Counted from the stretch's first letter, positions 43,848-52,947 are shown. The stretch: DNA of 64,000 nucleotides from Ciceribacter lividus (GCF_003337715.1 NZ_QPIX01000001.1:426682-490681), one strand, 5' to 3'. Program-made: numbers and translations. Notes: generated by a model not told the origin, from the sequence alone.

Positions 43848-44894
43848 ATGAGCCTTGAACAGTCGGCAGATACGACGGTTCGGACGAATGAAGGGGTGAG
43901 TGCAGCGTTTGTTGCATGGCTGAAACCTGCCCGTTCCCAACGCCTTCTTGTGGCGTTCTCCGGTTATGTTGCATGCGCAATCGTCTTCTTTCCTGAGACC
44001 TACGCACATTTCTGGACGGCCAAGGTTCATCATCTCGCGACGGCGTTCTCGTTCGCCATTCTGGTTGTGGTCTTCGTCTCCGTCATACGGACGCCTGCAT
44101 CGCCTTGGTCGTCCTTTCGCGCGTATGTAAGGAGACGCGGCCTGGTCGTCTTTGCCGCCTTCGGTGCGCTCGTCTTCGGACTGTCGGCATTCTCCACCAT
44201 AAAGGTGAATATCCCCAACGTGGTTCCGTTTTATGCAGACGGATACATAGCGGGCCTCGAGCGAACAATTCTCGGTGTCGACGCATGGAGGCTTGCCCAC
44301 GCGATAGTTCCGGATCGTGTCGCGGGCGTGGTCGATTTCATCTATTCGAAATTCTGGTTCGTCGGGCTGATCTGCTGTTATGCCTTTGCGGCGGTCATCG
44401 AGGAGGGCGCACGTTTCAAGCGCTTTATGTGGACTGCACTGGCGATTTACGCGGGTCTCGGTTCGATCCTCGCGTTGGTCTTTTCGTGCGTCGGTCCGAT
44501 TTTCTATGACGACTTCTATGCGGGCAATCGCTTTGCCGAGCTCACCGACGCCTTGCGGGCAAATCCGGGTATCGTTTACGTCGGTCAATACGCGGACTTT
44601 CTCCTGTGGAGCTACCGTGAGAATCAACCACAACTCGGTTCCGGTATATCGGCAATGCCCAGCCTGCACGTGGCGGTGGCCGTGCTGACGGCATGGTTCC
44701 TGACGAGTCATCATCGATGGCTGGCCGTCATCGGCTGGGTGTACGCGACCGTCATCGGCGTAAGCTCCGTCTACACGGGCTGGCACTACCTGCTCGACGG
44801 AGTAGTGTCTTTCCTGGTGGTTTCTGCGATCTGGATCGGTCTCAGCCGCTACTACGGGCTTACCGCGCTGCCGAATCGGCCCGCGGACAGTTGA
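43848..44894 (+). CDS. PAP2 superfamily membrane phosphatase
   Basis: A 348-residue integral membrane protein with about seven hydrophobic segments and the PAP2 motifs SAMPSLHVAVAVLTAW (C2) and a later YTGWHYLLDGVVSFLV (C3). The N-terminal motif KxxxxxxRP is not clear. PAP2 enzymes remove phosphate from lipids such as phosphatidic acid or undecaprenyl diphosphate, or act as inositol-phosphorylceramide-like transferases (the Aur1 type). I chose ATG 43848 behind GAGGGGGG; an upstream ATG at 43806 adds 14 residues. Third positions look more AT-rich than in neighbouring genes, which may mean later acquisition. Confidence 0.85.
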   Translation: MSLEQSADTTVRTNEGVSAAFVAWLKPARSQRLLVAFSGYVACAIVFFPETYAHFWTAKVHHLATAFSFAILVVVFVSVIRTPASPWSSFRAYVRRRGLVVFAAFGALVFGLSAFSTIKVNIPNVVPFYADGYIAGLERTILGVDAWRLAHAIVPDRVAGVVDFIYSKFWFVGLICCYAFAAVIEEGARFKRFMWTALAIYAGLGSILALVFSCVGPIFYDDFYAGNRFAELTDALRANPGIVYVGQYADFLLWSYRENQPQLGSGISAMPSLHVAVAVLTAWFLTSHHRWLAVIGWVYATVIGVSSVYTGWHYLLDGVVSFLVVSAIWIGLSRYYGLTALPNRPADS

Positions 44895-44947
44895 GCGCGG
44901 GAGCAATTTGCTTGCATTGGCAGTACGAATCCTGCCAAGCACGGCGC

Positions 44948-46075
44948 ATGCAGTTCGCACCCCAGCAGGACGACGCCCTGAAAGCCGTTTCGAAATGGCT
45001 GAAGGAGGGCAGGCAGCCGGTTTTTCGCCTGTTCGGTTATGCCGGCACCGGCAAGACGACGCTTGCGAAACATTTTGCCGAACACGTCGAAGGCGATGTG
45101 CTGTTTGCAGCCTTCACCGGCAAGGCGGCGCAGGTGCTGCGCTCGCGTGGTGCGTCGAACGCCAAGACCATCCATTCGCTGATTTATAGGCCGCGCGGCG
45201 AGGAGGCGGTCGAGGACGAGGAGACCGGCAAGACCTCGATCTCGCCGATGTTTGCGATCAATCGCCAGAGCCCGGTGGCGAAAGCTGCGATGATCGTCAT
45301 CGACGAGTGCTCGATGGTCGACGAGCAGCTCGGCCGCGACCTGATGAGCTTCGGAACGCCGATCCTCGTGCTCGGCGACCCCGGCCAGCTGCCGCCGGTA
45401 TCGGGCGGCGGCTTCTTCACCGATCACGAGCCGGATTTCCTGCTGACGGACATCCACCGCCAGGCCCGTGACAATCCGATCATCGAACTTGCCATGCACA
45501 TCCGCGAGGGCAAGGAGATCATGTACGGCGACTACGGGACGGCGAGGGTGATTTCCAAGAACGAGGTCTCGCAGGATCTCGTCCTCGAAGCCGATCAGGT
45601 GCTGGTCGGCACCAACCGCACGCGGCGGCGCTACAACAAGCGGCTTCGGGAGCTGAAGGGCTTCACCGCCGAGTACCCGCAGGCGGGCGACAAGCTGGTC
45701 TGCCTACGCAACGACCAGGTGAAGGGGCTGCTCAACGGTTCTCTCTGGCAGGTCATGACGTCGTCGCGCGAGACCGTAAAGCCCGGCATCAACCTGCTGA
45801 TCAAGCCCGAAGACGACGACATGGACCGGGGCGCGGCCAAGATCAAGCTCCTGAAGGCAGCCTTCGAGGACATCGAGACGGAAATTCCCTGGACGACCCG
45901 CAAGCGTTACGACGAGTTCGATTACGGCTATGCGCTGACGGTGCACAAGGCGCAGGGCTCGCAGTGGAACAATGTCGTTCTCTTCGACGAGAGTTTCGCC
46001 TTCCGCGATACGCGCGAGCGCTGGCTCTATACGGCGGTCACCCGCGCGGCGGAAACGCTCACCATCGTGCGGTGA
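44948..46075 (+). CDS. RecD-like ATP-dependent DNA helicase (SF1B, short)
   Basis: A 375-residue helicase: Walker A FGYAGTGKTTLAKHF at about residue 30, FTGKAA, the Walker B VIDECSMVDEQL, GDPGQLPPVSGGGFF, and the C-terminal TVHKAQGSQWNNVVLFDES followed by YTAVTRAAETLTIV. The size equals the phage-like/RecD-related short helicases (Dda/Pif-like) rather than full RecD. It opens DNA 5'-3'. I chose ATG 44948. It begins 53 bases after the PAP2 gene. It is probably a chromosomal repair helper; no recB or recC is nearby. Confidence 0.92.
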   Translation: MQFAPQQDDALKAVSKWLKEGRQPVFRLFGYAGTGKTTLAKHFAEHVEGDVLFAAFTGKAAQVLRSRGASNAKTIHSLIYRPRGEEAVEDEETGKTSISPMFAINRQSPVAKAAMIVIDECSMVDEQLGRDLMSFGTPILVLGDPGQLPPVSGGGFFTDHEPDFLLTDIHRQARDNPIIELAMHIREGKEIMYGDYGTARVISKNEVSQDLVLEADQVLVGTNRTRRRYNKRLRELKGFTAEYPQAGDKLVCLRNDQVKGLLNGSLWQVMTSSRETVKPGINLLIKPEDDDMDRGAAKIKLLKAAFEDIETEIPWTTRKRYDEFDYGYALTVHKAQGSQWNNVVLFDESFAFRDTRERWLYTAVTRAAETLTIVR

Positions 46076-46089
46076 GCGTTTCAGGCACT

Positions 46090-46590
46090 TTACGGCTTTA
46101 GCGTCGTCAGCGTCATCACGACATCACGCTCCGTCTTGCCGGAGGCGGTGGCGATCTCGGTCAGCGGCTTGCCGGCCTCCGCGGCGGCAAAACCCTTTTC
46201 CTTGAGCGTTGCGACGAAGGCCTCCTCCGTCTGGCCGTAGAGCGGCGCGATCTGCGCCGGCGTGCCTCCGACCACCAGTTCGATCATTGCCACCTGCGGG
46301 CTGACGCTCGTCGTTCCGGTCATCGCCGGCCAGGCAAAGGCGATCCCGGCGGCGAGCGAGAGGCCGAGCGCAATCGCCATCGGCGGACGCTTGAAGTAGC
46401 TGACGAAGGGGCGCCAGTTTCGCCAGACGTGCAGCAGGAAGGGTGCTATCAGCACCATGCTCAGCAGTTCGTGCATCTCCCGGAACGCGCTCGTGCCGAA
46501 GTGAAAGAAGAGGGCAACACCGGAGACGAGCGATATGAGAAAAAGACCGGTGGTAAATGGCGTGGCGTAGCGGGAAAGAAGCGCGGGCAT
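46090..46590 (-). CDS. DUF4405 membrane protein
   Basis: A 166-residue protein with three N-terminal hydrophobic segments (TPFTTGLFLISLVSGVALFFH, LLSMVLIAPFLLHVWRNW, MAIALGLSLAAGIAFAW) and a soluble tail with two short repeats on Thr/Glu-rich helices (TPAQIAPLYGQTEEAFVATL, KPLTEIATASGKTERDVV). The His residues within the helices fit DUF4405, a cytochrome-b561-like membrane family. The tail resembles the sequence-specific calcium/periplasmic domain of DUF4405 relatives. The ATG at 46590 is preceded by GGACAACG; a frame to 46683 would start inside an unlikely leader. The MerR gene lies upstream on the same strand. Confidence 0.78.
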   Translation of the reverse strand: MPALLSRYATPFTTGLFLISLVSGVALFFHFGTSAFREMHELLSMVLIAPFLLHVWRNWRPFVSYFKRPPMAIALGLSLAAGIAFAWPAMTGTTSVSPQVAMIELVVGGTPAQIAPLYGQTEEAFVATLKEKGFAAAEAGKPLTEIATASGKTERDVVMTLTTLKP

Positions 46591-46720
46591 TTTCGTTGTC
46601 CATCGTTGTTGGCGACGGACCAGTGATAGTCGGAGTCGACCCTGTAGTCGTGTTACAAAGTTGTCAGGTACGACAATTGTCAACTATGCGGCAACCTGTC
46701 CGCACGGCTCTCAGCAGGAG

Positions 46721-47416
46721 TTACGAGGCGATCACCCCGGACAGGACTGCCTTGGCGACGGCCTGGAAGCGATTGCTGGCGTCGAACTTGCGGATGATAG
46801 TGGCCTCTATGGCCGTGATCTCTTCACCTGCCATATCGAGGGTGCGGGCGATCCGCGTTGGGGTGTAGCCCTCGGCTATCAGCTCCAGGCAACGCCGTTC
46901 CAGATCGGAAAGCTCGACGCTGTCGCCCAGGTCGGCAACGGAGGCCTGGTCGGCTGCGCCGTCGGGAAAGAGAAGGGCGATGATCTGCTGCATCTGGCGG
47001 CGAATGGTCGAGAGCGCGGCGATGAGTTCGCGCTTGCGGGCGACGAGCGCCTGCTGAAAGATCGCGCTCGCGTCCTCCTGCGAGCCTGCCGCTGCCAGTT
47101 CCTCCATCAGCTCCTGGATGACGGCGACCGGCATGCCGATTTCCCGGCACGCATTGATGAGCGCCATGCGTGCGATGTCGGCGTGGGTATAGACACGCAT
47201 GAGGCCGATGCGCCCCGCCTTGATGAGACCCTTCTCCTCATAGAAGTGCAGCGTGCGATGGGTGATGCGGAACATGTTCGCCATGTCGGCTATGGCGACC
47301 GGCTCCGCCGGCACGTTGCCGGGAAGCGGTATCTGCGGCAAGTAGCCGGGAACGCCGCCGCCAGAGGACAGTGATCGATTGCCCTGTCGCGGGCCCTCCT
47401 GCAACCGTTCCGCCAT
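46721..47416 (-). CDS. MerR family regulator with second C-terminal LuxR/GerE-like HTH
   Basis: A 231-residue regulator with two DNA-binding modules. Residues about 38-105 are a MerR winged helix (VAIADMANMFRITHRTLHFYEEKGLIKAGRIGLMRVYTHADIARM, shown by its landmarks). A coiled-coil dimer helix follows. The C-terminal 60 residues read like a GerE/LuxR helix-turn-helix: LSDLERRCLELIAEGYTPTRIARTLDMA...IRKFDASNRFQAVAKAV. No MerR metal-binding cysteines are present. It lies upstream of DUF4405 (130 bases) on the same strand. Two direct repeats of CGTCTAC about 25-50 bases before its start may be an autoregulatory site. Confidence 0.87.
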   Translation of the reverse strand: MAERLQEGPRQGNRSLSSGGGVPGYLPQIPLPGNVPAEPVAIADMANMFRITHRTLHFYEEKGLIKAGRIGLMRVYTHADIARMALINACREIGMPVAVIQELMEELAAAGSQEDASAIFQQALVARKRELIAALSTIRRQMQQIIALLFPDGAADQASVADLGDSVELSDLERRCLELIAEGYTPTRIARTLDMAGEEITAIEATIIRKFDASNRFQAVAKAVLSGVIAS

Positions 47417-47810
47417 GATGTCCCCCTTGCTTTCTCGCGTCTACATCGTCTCGTCTACGTCTTTCCTGCTTGACCCTCGATGATCCGTATCAAGCCTTTC
47501 GGGCGCGGCGGCGCAAGGCTTTTGGACATGGAGCTTCCTGAATAAACGTGCAGATTAACGACCTCCTGCGAAGGTTGTAAACCTCTGCAGGTGCCCAACT
47601 TTGGTAATTGCAACCGCGCCGGTCGGAATGGGTCGTTTTTCGACTTCTCGTCCCTATCGAAGATTGCAATTGGCTGTGCCTGCTGCAACCGGCCATGGGC
47701 GGTTTCCATCAAGACTTCACATGAAGCCATGTGTTTTTGTCGTTGGCGTTCTTTCGAGCGATGCCGTAAATGACGATCTGCAAGACCCACGCCCTCATGG
47801 AACCGCGCCG
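47417..47810. other. Intergenic region between merR and pdxJ (394 bases)
   Basis: No gene is supported here. It holds the divergent promoters of the MerR gene and pdxJ. Next to the MerR start are tandem repeats CGTCTACATCGTCT and CGTCTACGTCTTTC at 47438-47465, which agree at 10 of 14 positions. A T-rich, lower-GC stretch (47620-47760) precedes pdxJ. Frames starting at 47601 extend pdxJ but have no ribosome binding site. Confidence 0.4.
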
Positions 47811-48563
47811 ATGCCCGCCAAGCTTTCCGTCAACCTGAACGCCATCGCGATGCTGCGAAACCGCCGGGATCTGCCCTGGCCGGATCTCGCCCGTTTCGGG
47901 CGCATAGCCCTCGCTGCCGGCGCAAGCGGGCTTACGGTTCATCCGCGTCCGGATCAGCGTCACATCCGCTTCAGCGATCTGCCGGTCCTGCGGGCGCTGA
48001 TCGACGACGAGTTCCCCGAGGCCGAATTCAACATCGAAGGTTATCCGACGGAGGAGTTCCTGGCGCTCTGCGAGGCGACCGAGCCGGAACAGGTGACGCT
48101 GGTGCCGGACGATCCGAGCCAGGCGACATCGGACCATGGCTGGGATTTCGCCGGGCAGCAGGATTTTCTGAAGAATGTCGTCGGCCGCCTCAAAGGGAAG
48201 GGCATGCGCGTTTCGCTCTTCGCCGACGGCGACGGCAATGCAGAAGCCATGGCGCTCGCCGCGCAGACCGGTGCAGACCGGGTGGAACTCTATACCGGCC
48301 CCTACGGCGGCTGCTACGACGATCCGGAGCGTGCGGCCAAGGAGATCGATCTTCTCGGGCGGACCGCAGATGCGGCGATCGCCCACGGCCTTGCCGTCAA
48401 CGCGGGGCATGACCTGACGGTCGCGAACCTGCCGCCGCTCGCCCGTCGCATCCCGCAGCTCGCCGAGGTCTCGATCGGCCACGGGCTGACGGCCGATGCG
48501 CTGGAATACGGCATGGCGGAAACGGTACGCCGTTTCCGCCATGCCTGCGGCCAGAAGGTCTGA
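47811..48563 (+). CDS. pdxJ: Pyridoxine 5'-phosphate synthase PdxJ
   Basis: A 250-residue PdxJ, the last enzyme of the DXP-dependent vitamin B6 pathway. Landmarks are [16 protein letters not shown], the active-site line [47 protein letters not shown] and [11 protein letters not shown]. It condenses amino-acetone phosphate and deoxyxylulose phosphate. I chose ATG 47811, where known PdxJ proteins begin ([14 protein letters not shown]). No other pdx gene is adjacent. Confidence 0.97.
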   Translation: MPAKLSVNLNAIAMLRNRRDLPWPDLARFGRIALAAGASGLTVHPRPDQRHIRFSDLPVLRALIDDEFPEAEFNIEGYPTEEFLALCEATEPEQVTLVPDDPSQATSDHGWDFAGQQDFLKNVVGRLKGKGMRVSLFADGDGNAEAMALAAQTGADRVELYTGPYGGCYDDPERAAKEIDLLGRTADAAIAHGLAVNAGHDLTVANLPPLARRIPQLAEVSIGHGLTADALEYGMAETVRRFRHACGQKV

Positions 48564-48610
48564 GACGGCGGCTTGATCGTCCCGTTCCCTTCCCGTCGCA
48601 AGGCCGAAGA

Positions 48611-49492
48611 TCAGCCGAGAAGTGTTGCCTTGTTGGTCACGAGGAAGCTTTTCAGGTCCTGCGACGCCTTGCCCGAAAGCGTCTCGATATCCTTCGTGGC
48701 GACATCAAAGCCGCCTTCGCGGGCGTTCGCATCGAACGAGATGAGAACCGGAACGAAGGGTTCGGGCACTCCGGCTGCCTTCATTCCGCCCGCAAGCTGT
48801 TCGTCGGTCAGGTGGACTACGGCGAGCGACTTGCCGGTGACCTCGCGCACGAGGGCGGCGATTTCGTCGGTGGTGAGTGCGGCCGGACCGGTGAGATTGT
48901 AGACGGCGTTCGCGGATGCCTCCGACACGAGCGCGCCGGCGATGGCGCCGGCGATGTCGGCGCGGGCTGCATGCGCGTTGCGACCCTTGCCGGCCGAGGT
49001 GTACCAGCTACCGGACGCCAGCGCATGGGGCAGGCTCATGAAGAGGTTTTCCATGTACCAGGCGTTGCGGAAGATGGTGTAGGCGAGGCCGCTTTCGCGG
49101 ATCGCCTGCTCGGTCCCGGCGTGGTCCGGCGCGAAGCTGACGAGGCTGGTCTCGGGGTTGATCATCGACGTGTAATAGATCCGCCCGACGCCGGCGGCCT
49201 TGGCGGCGGCGACGGCCGCGCGGTGCTGGCCGATGCGGTGACCGGGCCGATCGAGCACGTCCGTTGAGATGACCAGCAGCCGGTCGATGCCGGAGAAGGC
49301 GGCGGCGAGGTTTGCGTCGTCGAAGTCGACGCGGCGGGTTTCGACGCCCTTCGCTGCCAGATCGGCGAGCTTCGTCGTATCGCGGCTACCGGCGACGATG
49401 TCGGCGGGGGCGACCTTGCCGGACTCGAGAAGGTTCTGGATGATGAGGCGGCCGAGATGACCGGAGGCGCCGCTGACGAGGATCTTGCTCAT
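48611..49492 (-). CDS. NAD(P)H-binding oxidoreductase, QorB/NmrA-like
   Basis: A 293-residue atypical SDR of the NmrA/QorB class. It has the nucleotide motif ILVSGASGHLGRLIIQNLL, ISTDVLDRPGHRIGQHRAAV, YYTSMINPETS, and FRNAWYMENLF. The E. coli QorB reduces quinones with NADPH. It diverges from an HxlR regulator 140 bases away, the same pairing as ytfG/ytfH (qorB and its HxlR) in enterobacteria, so quinone or electrophile stress is a likely inducer. Confidence 0.88.
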   Translation of the reverse strand: MSKILVSGASGHLGRLIIQNLLESGKVAPADIVAGSRDTTKLADLAAKGVETRRVDFDDANLAAAFSGIDRLLVISTDVLDRPGHRIGQHRAAVAAAKAAGVGRIYYTSMINPETSLVSFAPDHAGTEQAIRESGLAYTIFRNAWYMENLFMSLPHALASGSWYTSAGKGRNAHAARADIAGAIAGALVSEASANAVYNLTGPAALTTDEIAALVREVTGKSLAVVHLTDEQLAGGMKAAGVPEPFVPVLISFDANAREGGFDVATKDIETLSGKASQDLKSFLVTNKATLLG

Positions 49493-49540
49493 GGTAAATT
49501 CCCTTGATGCTTGGACGGCGACACCGTCCGCGATTTTGCG

Positions 49541-49578
49541 CTCTCAAAATGAGAGTAGCGCTAATTTGGGAATTGACG
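49541..49578. promoter_or_regulatory. Candidate operator between qorB-like and HxlR genes
   Basis: CTCTCA (49541-49546) and TGAGAG (49550-49555) form a perfect inverted repeat around AAA, inside a longer imperfect GCGCT...AGCGC. It sits between the divergent genes, 15-20 bases before a TTGACG at 49573-49578. The position fits a binding site of the HxlR protein controlling both directions. This is inference. Confidence 0.45.
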
Positions 49579-49632
49579 TGCGCTTGTAAAGAAGGCAGTT
49601 TTTCGTGACCACGTTACCGAAAGGGAACCACC

Positions 49633-50037
49633 ATGACCGTCGCGAGCTTCGATTTCAAAACCAAGATGTCCGGTTTCGGGCGCGAAGACTCTCCCTTGGA
49701 AAACTGCCCGGTGCGGACGGTCATCGACCATATCGGCGGCAAATGGTCGACGCTCATCCTGTCGACGCTGTCCGAAAAACCCTATCGTTTCGGTGAGTTG
49801 CGGCGGCTCGTTCCAGATATCTCTCAGCGCATGCTCACCCAGACGCTGCGCGACCTGCAGCGCGACGGCTATGTCCACCGGACCGTGTTTCCGACGAAGC
49901 CGCCGAGCGTCGAGTATCGCCTGACCGACCTCGGGCGCTCGCTCTACGGCGCGCTGACGGGCCTGCTGCAATGGGCGGAGGACAATTACCTCACCGTGCG
50001 TGAGGCAAGGCAGCGGTTCGACGTCGAGGGTGCCTGA
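49633..50037 (+). CDS. HxlR family transcriptional regulator
   Basis: A 134-residue HxlR regulator. The pattern is [63 protein letters not shown], given here by landmarks, with the conserved N-terminal cysteine before PV that senses electrophiles or quinones in relatives. It diverges from the qorB-like gene and likely represses it. An operator-like inverted repeat lies between them. Confidence 0.92.
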   Translation: MTVASFDFKTKMSGFGREDSPLENCPVRTVIDHIGGKWSTLILSTLSEKPYRFGELRRLVPDISQRMLTQTLRDLQRDGYVHRTVFPTKPPSVEYRLTDLGRSLYGALTGLLQWAEDNYLTVREARQRFDVEGA

Positions 50038-50049
50038 AGTCCGGCGGCG

Positions 50050-50979
50050 CTAGAGATCGAGTGTCCAGGTCTGGCCGTTCAGCTCCGGGCCGAACAGTGT
50101 GTGACGTTGCTCCGATTCGAGCGTGAACCCGGCCTTGACGTAGATGTGCCTCGCCGCGTGCAGAATGTCGTTGGTCCATAGCGTCATGCGACGGTAGCCG
50201 CTGCGGCGTGCGAACTCGATGCACTGGTCGACCAGCAGGCGTCCGAGTCCGAGCCCGCGGGCGGCTTCGTCGACATAGAGCAGTCGCAGCTTGGCGACGC
50301 CGTCGCCGCCGTTCATCACCAGAACCGAGCCGATCCGGACGCCGCGTCGCTCGGCGATCCAGCAACGCTCCTTCGCGGCATCGAAATTCGCCAGGAACTT
50401 CGAGGCGACATCGCTGACGAGCGCCTCGAACTGGTCGTTCCAGCCGAATTCGCGGGTGTAGAACTCCGCCTGAGACTGCACGATCCAGCCGAGATCGCCT
50501 GGCCGGTGCGGCCGCAGCACGGGCGGGACGGCGTTGCGCCTGTCGGCGTCGAGCAGACGGGTCACCGTTGCCATCGCCTCGACGAGCATTCCTCGCTCGG
50601 CGGGGCCGAGCTCCTCCAGCATGGTTGCGAGCTGTTCTCTGGACAGATTTGCGAGAGCCTCGAATTCGGCCATGCCGTCCGGCGTCAGCGTGATGACTTG
50701 GCTGCGACCGTCGGCGGGGTCGCGGGTCTGCTCGACCAGCCTTCTCGTCCGGAAGGCCTTGAGGATGCGGCTGAGATAGGCGGGATCGAGGTGCAGGTCG
50801 CGGACGAGCTCGGCGGCCGAGGCTCGCCCGCGGGCGCCGAGTTCGTAGATCACGCGCGCTTCCGCCAGCGTGCAGTTCGCCTTGAGATAGGCGCGGTCGA
50901 GAATGCCGATGCGGTCGATGTAGAACCGGTTGAAGGCACGCACGGCATCTATGGTCGTCAGGTCTCGTCTGTCCGGCAT
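50050..50979 (-). CDS. MarR-type HTH and GNAT acetyltransferase fusion
   Basis: A 309-residue bifunctional protein. The first 150 residues are a MarR winged helix (AELVRDLHLDPAYLSRILKAFRTRRLVEQTRDPADGRSQVI in landmarks). The remainder is a GNAT domain with LLYVDEAARGLGLGRLLVDQCIEFARRSGYRRMTLWTN and AARHIYVKAGF. This arrangement is a known family in proteobacteria; the acetylated substrate is unknown. I chose ATG 50979 behind AGGGAG; a frame to 51027 adds 16 residues. It converges on the HxlR gene. Confidence 0.92.
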   Translation of the reverse strand: MPDRRDLTTIDAVRAFNRFYIDRIGILDRAYLKANCTLAEARVIYELGARGRASAAELVRDLHLDPAYLSRILKAFRTRRLVEQTRDPADGRSQVITLTPDGMAEFEALANLSREQLATMLEELGPAERGMLVEAMATVTRLLDADRRNAVPPVLRPHRPGDLGWIVQSQAEFYTREFGWNDQFEALVSDVASKFLANFDAAKERCWIAERRGVRIGSVLVMNGGDGVAKLRLLYVDEAARGLGLGRLLVDQCIEFARRSGYRRMTLWTNDILHAARHIYVKAGFTLESEQRHTLFGPELNGQTWTLDL

Positions 50980-51040
50980 CGTTTTCTCCCTCGAATGCCG
51001 GATAAAACAGAAATGAGACTTTGGCAACTAATTGGTTGAC

Positions 51041-51760
51041 TCAGGCAACTAACTGTTCGCCAGGTTCGACCTCGGACATGGCGAATTCGACGGCGGCGGC
51101 CGCGTGAATCCGCGTGGAATCAAAGCCGGGCAGCGAAAGCTGGTCCGGGTCGATCAGCAGGCAGATCTCGGTGCAACCGAGAATGACGCAATCGGCACCT
51201 GCCGCCTTCGCCTTGTCGATGATCGCGAGATAGGCCTCGCGGGAGGCATCGTTGACCTTGCCGGCGCAGAGTTCGTCGAAGATGACGTCGTGCACGGTCT
51301 GCCGGTCCGCCTCGCCGGGCACCATCGGGTCGAGGCCCTGCTTGCGCATGCGCTCGGTATAGAAGCCGTGCTCCATCGTGTAGCGGGTGGCAAGGAGGAG
51401 CGGGCGCTTGAAGCCCGCGGTGCGGATCGCCGCGGCCGTCTCGTCGATGATGTTGATGAGGGGAATATCGACGCGCGCGGCCACCGCATCCGCGACGAGA
51501 TGCATGGTGTTGGTGCAGATCAGAACGCAATCGGCGCCTGCCCTTTCGAGGCCGCGGGCGCATTCGGCCAGGCGGTTTTCGGCGAGATCCCAGCGCCCGG
51601 CCTTCTGGTAGCCGACGATTTCGGCGAAGTTGACCGAGTGCATCAGGACTTCGGCCGAGGCGATGCCGCCCAGACGGTTGCGAACCATCTCGTTGATGTG
51701 ACGATAGTAGACTGCCGAGCTTTCGAAGCTCATGCCGCCGATGAGGCCGATTGTCTTCAT
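51041..51760 (-). CDS. Aspartate/glutamate racemase family protein
   Basis: A 239-residue racemase of the Asp/Glu/hydantoin superfamily. It has GLIGGMSFESSAVYYRHIN, the first catalytic Cys in LICTNTMHLVAD, and the second in VILGCTEICLLID. Both are present, so it should be active as a cofactor-independent amino-acid racemase (the YgeA type). It diverges from an Lrp regulator 161 bases away, which probably controls it. D-amino acid supply or use is an inference. Confidence 0.92.
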   Translation of the reverse strand: MKTIGLIGGMSFESSAVYYRHINEMVRNRLGGIASAEVLMHSVNFAEIVGYQKAGRWDLAENRLAECARGLERAGADCVLICTNTMHLVADAVAARVDIPLINIIDETAAAIRTAGFKRPLLLATRYTMEHGFYTERMRKQGLDPMVPGEADRQTVHDVIFDELCAGKVNDASREAYLAIIDKAKAAGADCVILGCTEICLLIDPDQLSLPGFDSTRIHAAAAVEFAMSEVEPGEQLVA

Positions 51761-51921
51761 GGTCGCGTTTCCTTGCTGGACTTTGCCGGAATTATCCGGC
51801 CGATTCCGAGCAACCGGATTGCAAACTTCGGAGGCGGGCTGCTAATGTATGCATCAGGATTGCGCAAGAAACGTTGAACGCGCGCGCGGCGTGCGTGAAC
51901 TATCTCGAATCGAGGTTGGAG

Positions 51922-52386
51922 ATGCTGGACGAACGTGATCGAAAGATTCTGGATGCACTGCAGCATGACGCGGCAATACAAGTTTCCGAGCTTGCCGATC
52001 TGGTTTCGCTGTCACCTTCGGCCTGCTCGCGCCGCATCCAGCGGCTGGAGGAGGCCGGGTATATCGCGCGGCGGGTCGCGATCCTCGATCGTGACAGGGT
52101 CGGCGTGCCGACCACCGTCTTCGCGCTGGTGAAGACCTCGCACCATTCGGAAGACTGGACGGAAGCCTTCCGTCGGGCAATCAGCGATATTCCGGAGGTC
52201 GTGGAGGCGCATCGGCTGACAGGCAGCTATGACTACCTGCTGAAGATCGCCGTTCCTCGGGTCGAGCAGTATGATGTCGTCTACCGGCGACTGGTGCGCC
52301 GTATCGAACTCTTCGACGTCTCGGCTTTCATCTCGATGGAGACCCTGAAGGCCGGCGAGGCGGTCCCGGTCAACTATGCGGAATGA
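51922..52386 (+). CDS. Lrp/AsnC family regulator
   Basis: A 154-residue Lrp-type protein. The helix-turn-helix is ERDRKILDALQHDAAIQVSELADLVSLSPSACSRRIQRLEEAGYI in landmarks, followed by the AsnC/RAM effector domain (PEVVEAHRLTGSYDYLLKIAVP). The ATG at 51922 has GGAG directly upstream with spacing slightly short and GAGG 9 bases ahead. It is divergent from the amino-acid racemase, so a regulator-target pair sensing an amino acid is likely. Confidence 0.93.
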   Translation: MLDERDRKILDALQHDAAIQVSELADLVSLSPSACSRRIQRLEEAGYIARRVAILDRDRVGVPTTVFALVKTSHHSEDWTEAFRRAISDIPEVVEAHRLTGSYDYLLKIAVPRVEQYDVVYRRLVRRIELFDVSAFISMETLKAGEAVPVNYAE

Positions 52387-52405
52387 GGAGTAGGGTCGAT
52401 CGGTC

Positions 52406-52795
52406 CTATTCCGGCTTGGGCAGGCTCTTGTCGGCGCTGCACTTGGCGATCTTGAGCTGCTTGAACGAATAGATCGCGGTGATCCGGCCGGCCGAGGAGA
52501 CCTGCGGATCGGTGTTGCGCTCCGTCTCGACCTTCATGCAGCCGCAGGCATAACCGTAATAGCCGTTGGTCTTGACGAAATCGCCGGCGGAGAGATCGCC
52601 CATGTTCTCGATGCCGAGCGCTTCGTTCTCCGAGCCCTGGGTCGCTATGATCCAGGTGCCGTCGCGGTCGTCGAGCCAGTAGTTGCCGGGGGTGGGGTTC
52701 TGGACCCAGCCGCAACGGTTTTCGGCCGCGAAGACCGAGGTCGGCAGCGCGGCGAGGGCGGCGGCGATCAACAATGAAGAGATTTGGGTCCGCAT
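52406..52795 (-). CDS. DUF4087 secreted protein
   Basis: A 129-residue exported protein with a signal peptide (ISSLLIAAALAALPTSVFA) and the DUF4087 start ENRCGWVQNPTPGNYWLDDRDGTWIIATQG. Several cysteines (RCGW, YACGCMKVE, AKCSADK) can make disulfides. Its function is unknown. I chose ATG 52795 with GGAGCAC ahead; a frame to 52891 would put an unrelated leader before the signal. It converges on the Lrp gene. Confidence 0.87.
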   Translation of the reverse strand: MRTQISSLLIAAALAALPTSVFAAENRCGWVQNPTPGNYWLDDRDGTWIIATQGSENEALGIENMGDLSAGDFVKTNGYYGYACGCMKVETERNTDPQVSSAGRITAIYSFKQLKIAKCSADKSLPKPE

Positions 52796-52947
52796 CGATG
52801 TGCTCCGTGGAGGATTGACGTCGGGGAGAAGCCATAGCGCGGAACCGGTGCCTCGCCAAATGCCAAAACTGGGGCGAAGCTCAGCGGACATCTTTGGGCC
52901 CCGGGGCTTGCGCTCCGGGACCGTGGGCCGATTCAGACCGGGGAGGA

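Noticed and set aside
46090..46590. DUF4405 as a definite target of the MerR/GerE regulator
   Set aside because: Same strand and 130 bases apart, but no shared operator could be seen by eye.
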